A stretch of DNA of 48,746 nucleotides from contig SKQC01000093.1 in assembly GCA_007119175.1 (NCBI GenBank), positions 1 through 48,746 on the forward strand. The letters are read 5' to 3'. Both the position numbers and the translations under genes were made by a program. Numbering within the stretch: the first letter of the stretch is position 1; every line of letters begins with the position of its first letter. The notes beneath the pieces were generated by a model. It searched no databases, was not told the origin of the DNA, and saw only the letters and a list, made by a program, of their open reading frames with translations. The DNA is from Myxococcales bacterium. GTDB taxonomy: Bacteria; Myxococcota_A; Bradymonadia; Bradymonadales; Bradymonadaceae. Positions 42,556 to 48,746 of the stretch are shown piece by piece.

Positions 42556-43485
42556 GTGATCGACACCATGTACATCGAGCGGGCGGGGGAGTTTTTCTAC
42601 TTCCAATACGACTTCGTGGCCTACGCGCTGGGCGCCTCCGTATTGGTAGGCGTGGTCTGTGGACTGGTCGGGACCTTTCTCGTGCTGCGCGGATTTTCAT
42701 TGCTCGGCGATGCCACGGGACACGCGACGCTGCCCGGGGTGGCCGGAGCATTTCTGATCACCGGGTATCAGCATCCGGCGGCACTTCTGGTCGGCGCGCT
42801 GGTCAGCGGGGCCGCCGGGGCGCTGACGGTGGGGATCTTCAGCCGGGGTCCCCGCGTTCGCCCCGATGCGGCAATCGGCATTGTCCTCTCCGTGTTTTTC
42901 GGCGTCGGCATCGTATTATTGGCGGCGATCCAGGATATGGAGTCCGGGCGGCAGGCTGGACTCGACCAGTTTTTATTCGGGAATGCCGCGGCCATCACGC
43001 CGGATCAGTTCTGGGGACTCGTCGCCGTCGGCGTCCTTTTATGTGCTGCTATCGCCGTATTTTATCGGCCGCTGGCGATGATGACCTTTGATGAGGGATA
43101 TGCAAAATCGATCGGAATCAACACGACGGCGCTAGAGATCGGCCTGCTGGCGGCATTGTCGGTGGCAGTGGTGATTTCAATTCAGGCGGTGGGCGTCATT
43201 TTGGTGGCGGCGATGTTGATCATTCCGCCATCGGCCGGGCGATTTTTATCCGGTAAGCTCCTCGGCGTCGTCATCTGGTCGGTGACCATCGGTGGCTTGA
43301 GCGGTGCCCTGGGCGCGTTCGTCTCCTATGTCTTCGAGGGGGTCGCCACAGGGCCGGCGATGGTCCTGGTGGCGACGTTTTTCTTCGGGCTGGCGTTATT
43401 CTTCGGTCCCCACGGCGGTGTGGCATGGCAGTGGATTCGACGCCCAGATCGAGCGCGTAACAGCGGTGGCGGAGGTCGGCCATGA
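42556..43485 (+). CDS. troC: Metal ABC transporter permease (first)
   Basis: The protein is 309 residues with GTG start 42556; AAGG lies nine bases upstream, and an ATG at 42568 is an alternative. It has about eight or nine hydrophobic segments and the ABC-3 family pattern FSLLGDATGHATLPGVAGAFL (the EAA-like coupling region), FDEGYAKSIGI and VGVILVAAMLIIPPSAGRFL. This is the metal-import permease family of TroC/MntB/ZnuB. It shares its 3' end with the second permease by ATGA overlap, and the two probably form a heterodimer. Confidence 0.94.
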   Translation: MIDTMYIERAGEFFYFQYDFVAYALGASVLVGVVCGLVGTFLVLRGFSLLGDATGHATLPGVAGAFLITGYQHPAALLVGALVSGAAGALTVGIFSRGPRVRPDAAIGIVLSVFFGVGIVLLAAIQDMESGRQAGLDQFLFGNAAAITPDQFWGLVAVGVLLCAAIAVFYRPLAMMTFDEGYAKSIGINTTALEIGLLAALSVAVVISIQAVGVILVAAMLIIPPSAGRFLSGKLLGVVIWSVTIGGLSGALGAFVSYVFEGVATGPAMVLVATFFFGLALFFGPHGGVAWQWIRRPDRARNSGGGGRP

Positions 43486-44384
43486 TCGCAATTATCGACT
43501 GGCTGGTAGGCCCCTGGCAGTGGGGCGACTGGATGTGGCGCGGAATGCTCACCGTCCATCTCGTCGCCATTGGCTGTGCCGTACTTGGTGTCTTTTTATA
43601 TCTGAGGCGAATGAGCCTTCTCGCCGACGCTTTAGCGCACGTGGCCTTGCCGGGGATTGTCGCTGCATTTCTGATAAGCGGCTCCCTCGACGCGCCCATC
43701 ATGCTCGCCGGAGCGGTGGCGGTAGGGCTTTTTTCGGCGGCTTCTATCGAAGCCCTCTCCAGCCGGCCGAATATTCGCTCCGACGCCGCCATTGGTATCG
43801 TCTTTACCTCGTTATTTGCGGCAGGCGTCATTTTGCTCAGCACGGTGGTGCGCGATGCTCATATCGACACTCATTGCCTGCTATTTGGCGATGTTCTGGG
43901 CATCAGCGATCGCGCTCTGTGGCTGGTGGTTGTCGTCGTTCCCACCGTATTATTGCTGGTCGCACTTTTTTACCGATGGCTCGCCGTGAGCAGCTTTGAC
44001 CCTCGTTTTGCGGCGGCCATCGGAGTACCGGTTGCTGCCATCAATTACGGGCTGATGACAGCCGTGACGGTGACCGCCGTTGCAGGCTTTGAGGCGGTGG
44101 GCGCGATCCTGGTGATCGCTCTGATAATAGTTCCGGCGGCGACGGCTCATTTGTTGGCTGACCGGCTGGTTTCCATGATCGCATGGAGTGTTGGCCACAC
44201 CGTGGCTTCGTGCTGGATTGGTATGTACCTGGCGATTGGGCTCAACACCTCGGCTGCCGGCGCTATTGTCACTGTGGGCGGTGTCTTATATCTGGCGGCG
44301 TTTCTCTTTGCCCCGCGCCACGGGCGGCTCATTCGGCTGTTGTCGGCCAGGCAGGCCGCCGCCGGCGGGGAGTCGAAGAAATAA
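43482..44384 (+). CDS. troD: Metal ABC transporter permease (second)
   Basis: The protein is 300 residues, with its ATG overlapping the previous stop. About eight membrane segments are present. ABC-3 family motifs are MSLLADALAHVALPGIVAAFL, FDPRFAAAIGVPV and VGAILVIALIIVPAATAHLL. Similarity to the upstream permease is visible in these same positions, so the pair arose by duplication within the family. It ends with a short basic tail. The DtxR-type regulator follows after 81 bases. Confidence 0.94.
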   Translation: MIAIIDWLVGPWQWGDWMWRGMLTVHLVAIGCAVLGVFLYLRRMSLLADALAHVALPGIVAAFLISGSLDAPIMLAGAVAVGLFSAASIEALSSRPNIRSDAAIGIVFTSLFAAGVILLSTVVRDAHIDTHCLLFGDVLGISDRALWLVVVVVPTVLLLVALFYRWLAVSSFDPRFAAAIGVPVAAINYGLMTAVTVTAVAGFEAVGAILVIALIIVPAATAHLLADRLVSMIAWSVGHTVASCWIGMYLAIGLNTSAAGAIVTVGGVLYLAAFLFAPRHGRLIRLLSARQAAAGGESKK

Positions 44385-44465
44385 ACCTCATCTTGTTGGC
44401 CTTGAACTCATCTGTTAGACACAGGCCAATTCCATCACTGCCAGGTTCGAAGAGGGCCCGCAGCC

Positions 44466-45173
44466 ATGCCCAGTACATCGGCCGAAAATTACCTCAAGGC
44501 GATTTATTCCCGTCAGGAAGGCGGGAATCGGCGCGTGAAGACAAAGGAAATCGCCGATGAACTCGAGATCTCGTTGCCATCTGTGTCGGGGATGCTCAAA
44601 TCGCTTGCTGAGAACGGATTGGTGGAATACGAGCCCTATCATGGGGTTCGCCTGACTGAGGATGGACGCACGATGGCGCTGCGGGTGATCCGCAATCACC
44701 GGCTCATCGAGGTGTTTTTGGTCAAAGCCCTCGGCTATTCATGGGACGAGGTGCATTCCGAGGCAGAGCGCCTGGAGCACGCCGTCAGTGATAAGTTAGT
44801 GGAGCGCATCGACGCTTTTTTGAAATTCCCGAAATTCGATCCCCACGGCGACCCTATTCCCACGGCGGAGGGAAAGCTCCACAAGCGCGATATGATCAAC
44901 CTCGGCGACGCCGACGAGGGGATGACGGTACGTGTCGAACGGGTCCTCGATCAGACACCGGAGGTCTTGCGCTACCTGGATCGCATCGGGTTGCGCCCGG
45001 GGTCGACGCTATCTGTCGCCGAGATCTTGAGCTTTGACGGACAGATGTTTCTGACCGTCGACGGCGAAGAGGTCACCATTAGTGAACGGCTCGCCGGTAA
45101 GATGTTGGTCACCGTGCCGAGTGACCGGATGCCGGCATCATCGCCTAAAGAAAGTACCGAGACACAGCCTTGA
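44466..45173 (+). CDS. troR: DtxR/MntR-family metal-dependent transcriptional regulator
   Basis: The protein is 235 residues. The winged helix (about 1-65) has the DtxR pattern ENYLKAIYSRQEGGNRRVKTKEIADELEISLPSVSGMLKSLAENGLVEYEPYHGVRLTEDG. The metal-binding/dimer domain follows, with RNHRLIEVFLVKALGYSWDEVHSEAERLEHAVSD (a His/Glu-rich set) and FPKFDPHGDPIP. A C-terminal FeoA/SH3-like domain (about 150-220, GMTVRVERVLDQTPEVLRYLDRIGLRPGSTL) is present, so this is the long form. It should repress the operon when metal is replete, and the palindromes before troA are candidate sites. The stop overlaps the next start as TTGA. Confidence 0.94.
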   Translation: MPSTSAENYLKAIYSRQEGGNRRVKTKEIADELEISLPSVSGMLKSLAENGLVEYEPYHGVRLTEDGRTMALRVIRNHRLIEVFLVKALGYSWDEVHSEAERLEHAVSDKLVERIDAFLKFPKFDPHGDPIPTAEGKLHKRDMINLGDADEGMTVRVERVLDQTPEVLRYLDRIGLRPGSTLSVAEILSFDGQMFLTVDGEEVTISERLAGKMLVTVPSDRMPASSPKESTETQP

Positions 45174-45574
45174 GCGACGAAAACGCAGACACTCCTCAGC
45201 AGGGCTCGGCACTGATGATCTACGACGGAGACTGCGGTTTTTGCACCTATTGGGCGCGGCGATGGCGAACCAAGATTGGTCCTCAGCTCGAGATTGTTCC
45301 ACTGCAGGACGAAGAAAAGCGCCCGGATATGTTGACGACGACGGAACTCGAAGAGGCAGTTCACCTGCTCGGCCCCGACGATGACGTCTATCGCGGCGCG
45401 GAAGCGGTCTTTCGGGCGCTGGCGCTGCGACGGCGCTACTCACCTGGTCTGTGGATGTATCGCCACCTGCCGGGATTTCGATGGATTTCGGAATGCGTAT
45501 ACCGATGGGTTGCGAAACATCGGATGTTCGTCTCCCGATGGACCCGCTGGATGCGTCGAGACAACGCCGTTTGA
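45170..45574 (+). CDS. DCC family thiol-disulfide oxidoreductase (DUF393)
   Basis: The protein is 134 residues with start TTG 45170, overlapping the regulator stop; no strong ribosome-binding site. The family motif DGDCGFCTYWARRW lies at 19-32, with Cys22 and Cys25 forming a CxxC-type redox pair. The remainder is charged with Trp/Arg-rich segments (LRRRYSPGLWMYRHLPGFRW). The family (YuxK-like) is cytoplasmic or membrane-peripheral with unknown partners. Its presence as the last gene of a metal-uptake operon is unusual; a role in redox or metal stress is inference. Confidence 0.85.
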   Translation: MSDENADTPQQGSALMIYDGDCGFCTYWARRWRTKIGPQLEIVPLQDEEKRPDMLTTTELEEAVHLLGPDDDVYRGAEAVFRALALRRRYSPGLWMYRHLPGFRWISECVYRWVAKHRMFVSRWTRWMRRDNAV

Positions 45575-45637
45575 ATTTCGCGCCGTTTTAGTGCCCGCGA
45601 ACGCCGCCGAAGCACTCCAATACAGAGGTCTGGCAGT

Positions 45638-46666
45638 ATGATTCTTCGATTAAAACGACGCCCACTGCTCAAAGCTCTGCAGGACGCACCGGAACGGGTT
45701 TTGGACGGGAGGGCCGTTGCCGACGCAGTACTGCAACAACTAAAGCCTCTGGTCAAGCAATTTGGTTTGCGTGAGATTCGACCTACTATCGGCGTCGTGC
45801 AGGTCGGAGAGGATGAGGCGAGCTCGCTATATATTCGCCACAAGATAAAGGCCTGTGAGCAGATCGGCATCCGCAGTCACCATCATTCGCTCTCGGCAGA
45901 CGCCACCTATCCAGAGGTGAGCCAGCGGCTCCAGCAACTCAACGCCGATCCCATGGTCCACGGCGTTTTATTGCAGCTTCCGCTGCCGGAGCCGATGGAC
46001 GGAACGACGGCGATTCAGTCTATCGCTCCCGACAAAGACGTCGACGGTTTTCATCCGGTAAATCTGGGGTGTTTGATGACTCGTCAGGCGTTGTTGGAGC
46101 CATGTACACCCCGCGGGGTTTTGACCTTGTTGCGGGCGGCGAATATCGATGTCGAGGGAAAGGAGGCCGTCGTGGTCGGTCGAAGTATTATCGTTGGCCG
46201 GCCGATGGCCATGATGCTGACGCGCGCCAATGCGACGGTGACCATCTGTCATCGCCACACTCAGAGGCTTGAGGAGCAGGTGCGGCGCGCTGATATCGTG
46301 GTTGTCGCCACAGGCGTCGCCGAATTGGTCAAGGGAGACTGGATCAAAAAAGGGGCCGTCGTCATTGACGTCGGAATCAGCCGAAAGAACGGGAAACTCT
46401 CCGGCGATGTCGAATTTGATCGGGCTATCGAGCGAGCCGGCTGGATCACGCCAGTACCCGGCGGTGTGGGGCCGATGACGGTGGCGACCCTTCTCGCCAA
46501 TACGCTGCGGGCCACGTGTATCCAGGAAGAATATGTCGTGCGCGATGGAAGAGTGGTGACCACCGAGGAGGCAGACGTCCATTTTCGGCGAGTCGAGGGT
46601 TTGACGATTCCCCGACTAGAGGACGGAACTCCGGCCCACCGCCCGATTCACGGCGATGTCCTATGA
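45638..46666 (+). CDS. folD: Methylenetetrahydrofolate dehydrogenase/cyclohydrolase FolD
   Basis: The protein is 342 residues against about 285-300 for typical FolD. Tyr65 and Lys69 (ASSLYIRHKIKACE) match the catalytic YxxxK. VHGVLLQLPLP, DKDVDGFHPVN, VVVGRSIIVGRPM and TPVPGGVGPMTVATLL are all present. It converts 5,10-methylene-THF to 10-formyl-THF through methenyl-THF using NADP+. An extra about 15 residues precede the family start and about 50 follow the usual end (CIQEEYVVRDGRVVTTEEADVHF onward). It lies 49 bases upstream of gcvT, so folate one-carbon units released by glycine cleavage are handled by the same cluster. Confidence 0.95.
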   Translation: MILRLKRRPLLKALQDAPERVLDGRAVADAVLQQLKPLVKQFGLREIRPTIGVVQVGEDEASSLYIRHKIKACEQIGIRSHHHSLSADATYPEVSQRLQQLNADPMVHGVLLQLPLPEPMDGTTAIQSIAPDKDVDGFHPVNLGCLMTRQALLEPCTPRGVLTLLRAANIDVEGKEAVVVGRSIIVGRPMAMMLTRANATVTICHRHTQRLEEQVRRADIVVVATGVAELVKGDWIKKGAVVIDVGISRKNGKLSGDVEFDRAIERAGWITPVPGGVGPMTVATLLANTLRATCIQEEYVVRDGRVVTTEEADVHFRRVEGLTIPRLEDGTPAHRPIHGDVL

Positions 46667-46715
46667 CGTCGGCTACGATTGACGATGCCAATACTTGCAA
46701 GAACTGGAGGATATG

Positions 46716-47816
46716 ATGGATGAGACCGAAGAGCTCGATTTTGTTCCGCTCCACGACCGCCACGTCGCACTCGGCGCGCGAATGGTGCCATTTGCCGGGT
46801 ACTCGATGCCCGTAAAATACGGAAAAATCAAAGATGAGCACCACGCCGTCCGCTCCCGCGCCGGACTCTTCGACGTCAGTCATATGGGGCGAATGGAAGT
46901 TCGCGGATCGGATGCTATCGCCGCCGTCGATCGATTGATGACTAATAATGTCGAAAAGCTCAGCGATGGGCGCGCGCTCTATACGGTGATGTGCAATGAG
47001 AGCGGGGGGATAATCGACGATCTGGTGATTTACCGATTGTCGAGCGAGCGCCTGTTCCTGTGCGTCAACGCCGCTAATCGCGACCGCGACGAAGCACATT
47101 TGCGAGAGAATCTGCAGGGCGATGCCACCCTCGTCGATCGATCCGATGAGACCGTTCAACTCGCTCTTCAGGGACCGGCCGCAGACGAGGTCCTTCAGGG
47201 GCTGACTGACGCCGAGCTCGAAGACCTCCGCTTTTTTCGAAGTGTCGAAGCCGACGTGGCCGGCGTCACCATGTTGGTCGCTCGTACCGGCTACACCGGT
47301 GAGGACGGCTTTGAGCTCTACCTTCCCGCCGACGATGCGCAGACGGTCTTTGACGCGTTATTGGACAGCGACTCCCCGACGGTCACCCCGTGTGGGCTGG
47401 GTTGCCGAGATACATTGCGACTGGAGGCCGGATTGCTTCTGCACGGTCAGGATATCGACGAGAGCACCGATCCGCTGGAGGCGGGCCTTGGCTGGCTGGT
47501 CAAATTCGACTCCGACAGGTCGTTTGTGGGACAAAATTCGCTGGAGGCAAAGCGCGAGCAGGGCTTAAAGCGGCGATTGCGGGGATTTATTTTGCGAGAA
47601 CGCGGCGTACTACGGCCCGGCTACGCAATCGAGATAGACGGCCGTTCGGTCGGCGAGTTGACCAGTGGTGGTTTCGCGCCGACGCTTGAAGCCAGCATCG
47701 GACTGGGATACATCGACACCGACTGCGACGAGGCACAGGAGGTCGACATCGCCATCCGCGGTCGAACGCGGCGCGCAGACGTTGTAGACCCGCCGTTTTA
47801 CAAACGCTCATCATGA
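46716..47816 (+). CDS. gcvT: Aminomethyltransferase (glycine cleavage T protein)
   Basis: The protein is 366 residues from ATG 46716, with GGAGG five bases upstream (ATG 46713 adjoins in frame). Hallmarks are [81 protein letters not shown] and [21 protein letters not shown]. It transfers the aminomethyl carbon from lipoyl-GcvH to THF. It is followed by gcvH after 38 bases. Confidence 0.97.
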   Translation: MDETEELDFVPLHDRHVALGARMVPFAGYSMPVKYGKIKDEHHAVRSRAGLFDVSHMGRMEVRGSDAIAAVDRLMTNNVEKLSDGRALYTVMCNESGGIIDDLVIYRLSSERLFLCVNAANRDRDEAHLRENLQGDATLVDRSDETVQLALQGPAADEVLQGLTDAELEDLRFFRSVEADVAGVTMLVARTGYTGEDGFELYLPADDAQTVFDALLDSDSPTVTPCGLGCRDTLRLEAGLLLHGQDIDESTDPLEAGLGWLVKFDSDRSFVGQNSLEAKREQGLKRRLRGFILRERGVLRPGYAIEIDGRSVGELTSGGFAPTLEASIGLGYIDTDCDEAQEVDIAIRGRTRRADVVDPPFYKRSS

Positions 47817-47854
47817 TGATCTAGCTATTTGGCATTGGCGTAAGGAGTGCATTT

Positions 47855-48244
47855 ATGGAACTTCCCGAGGATTTTCGGTTTACGAACGACCACGAATGGG
47901 CCGACGACCAGGGCGACGGTACCGTCCGCATCGGCGTCACCCACTTTGCCCAGGAGGCACTCGGCGATATCGTTTTCGTTGAGCTTCCGGCTGAGGATGA
48001 AGAATTCGATAAAGGCGATGCGTTTGGCGTTGTAGAGAGCGTCAAGACCGTCTCCGATGTCTATGCTCCGGTCTCCGGTCGGGTAGTCGAAGTCAACGAT
48101 GAGCTGGAATCGGCCCCGGAATTGGTCAACGACAGCCCCTATGACGAGGGTTGGATCGTGGAAATCGAGATGAGTGATCCCGACGAATTCGAGGAGCTTA
48201 TGACTGCCGACGAATACGAGGGGTTTCTCGAGGGTCAGGAGTAG
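47855..48244 (+). CDS. gcvH: Glycine cleavage system H protein
   Basis: The protein is 129 residues, with AAGGAG seven bases before ATG 47855. The lipoyl domain carries the modified lysine Lys64 in VVESVKTVSDVYAPVSG. NDHEWADD and the C-terminal DEYEGFLEGQE complete the family pattern. It carries the aminomethyl intermediate between P and T proteins. It is followed by gcvPA after six bases, as in many split-P systems. Confidence 0.97.
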   Translation: MELPEDFRFTNDHEWADDQGDGTVRIGVTHFAQEALGDIVFVELPAEDEEFDKGDAFGVVESVKTVSDVYAPVSGRVVEVNDELESAPELVNDSPYDEGWIVEIEMSDPDEFEELMTADEYEGFLEGQE

Positions 48245-48250
48245 TCTCGG

Positions 48251-48746
48251 ATGCGTTATCTTCCCCATACAGAAGAAGAGGTCGCCCAGATGCTCGACGC
48301 TATCGGCGTGGGCGATATCGACGAACTCTTCGAGGCGATTCCAGAACACCTTCGCGAGAAGGCCCGGGAGATGGATCTGCCGGAGCCGATGAGCGAGATC
48401 TCGCTGCGCCGACACATCGCCGAGTTGGCCGACGGAAACCGGGTCGTCCGCCGCGAGGTGACCTCCCTTCTGGGAGCCGGGTGCTACGATCACGTCGTCC
48501 CGGAGTCGCTCAACCAATTGTTGTTGCGCGCCGAGTTTTTGACCTCTTATACGCCGTATCAGGGAGAGATTAGCCAGGGGACGACGAAGGCGATCTTTGA
48601 GTTTCAGTCGATGATTGCCGAGCTTCTGGGGATGCCGATCGCCAATGCCTCGATGTACGACGGAGCCCACGCGGCTGCGGAGGCGGCATTAATGGCGCAG
48701 CGAAGTTTCAGGCGTCAGCCGGAGCGAAAAAAGGTCTGGGTCGCCG
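48251..48746 (+). CDS. gcvPA: Glycine dehydrogenase (decarboxylating) subunit 1 GcvPA, 3' end cut by window
   Basis: The frame runs open from ATG 48251 to the right edge, about 165 residues. It starts RYLPHTEEEVAQMLDAIGVGDIDELF. LLGAGCYDHVVPE, LTSYTPYQGEISQGTTKAIFEFQSMIAELLGMPIANASMYDGAHAAAEA are hallmarks of the N-terminal half of glycine decarboxylase. The short N-terminus shows that this is the separate GcvPA subunit type, so gcvPB with the PLP lysine should follow outside the window. Expected total length is about 440-450 residues. Confidence 0.95.
   Translation, partial: MRYLPHTEEEVAQMLDAIGVGDIDELFEAIPEHLREKAREMDLPEPMSEISLRRHIAELADGNRVVRREVTSLLGAGCYDHVVPESLNQLLLRAEFLTSYTPYQGEISQGTTKAIFEFQSMIAELLGMPIANASMYDGAHAAAEAALMAQRSFRRQPERKKVWVA

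Overview
The window reads as chromosomal DNA from a GC-rich Gram-negative bacterium of the deltaproteobacterial/myxobacterial grade. Bradymonadales- or Myxococcota-like is my best guess; this is inference from gene content, not a database match. Pointers are a 1263-residue TPR/sigma-54 activator, a membrane-anchored Ser/Thr kinase, a DivIVA protein in a Gram-negative context, a 1700-residue TPR protein, many lipoproteins and secreted proteins, and an outer-membrane BamB with a YfgM-like partner. No phage, IS transposase, CRISPR array, rRNA or tRNA was recognised. The DNA is densely coding and no gap exceeds 300 bases.

Layout. 1-1389 (minus): two overlapping secreted-protein genes, the second cut by the left edge. 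1600-6248 (plus): TPR/sigma-54 activator translationally coupled to a lipoprotein. 6306-9461 (minus): acyl-CoA cluster hbd, enoyl-CoA hydratase, stand-alone B12-binding mutase subunit, meaB. 9757-11112 (plus): Ser/Thr kinase, convergent with a quinone oxidoreductase (11123-12103, minus). 12260-13870 (plus): DHH-DHHA1-CBS protein and a 49-residue membrane protein. 13888-14053: a large imperfect palindrome that supplies the stop codon of a deoxynucleoside kinase. 14051-15736 (minus): that kinase and an unknown protein. 15980-18439 (plus): lon, then a strong bidirectional terminator. 18525-21927 (minus): greA, an AGCS symporter with an inserted soluble domain, and a barrel-like secreted protein. 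22118-24103 (plus): YfgM-like protein and BamB. 24194-25126 (minus): MBL-fold hydrolase. 25265-27468 (plus): Lgt-like membrane protein, DUF72 protein, coiled-coil protein, terminator. 27554-32240 (minus): rhodanese-MoeB fusion, HEAT-repeat protein, Nudix hydrolase. 32379-40640 (plus): maf, yggS, proC, divIVA and the giant TPR protein. 40796-45574 (plus): a troABCDR-type metal transport operon ending in a DCC-family thiol oxidoreductase. 45638 to the right edge (plus): folD, gcvT, gcvH and the start of gcvPA.

How the genes work together. The acyl-CoA cluster covers beta-oxidation/butyrate-level steps and care of methylmalonyl-CoA mutase. The folD-gcv cluster couples glycine cleavage to the folate one-carbon pool. 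The tro operon has its own DtxR-type repressor and two TTAG/CTAA-type palindromes upstream of its first gene, which suggests metal-dependent autoregulation. maf-yggS-proC-divIVA resembles the ylm-divIVA neighbourhoods of Gram-positive bacteria and may mark a cell-envelope or division locus.

I did not find a clearly new multi-gene defence or mobile system. The best leads are the 166-bp palindromic element, the soluble insertion in the symporter, the TPR/sigma-54 regulator coupled to a lipoprotein, the DHH-DHHA1-CBS protein without a nucleotidyltransferase, and the divIVA/giant-TPR neighbourhood. All domain calls come from reading motifs by eye; no homology search was run.
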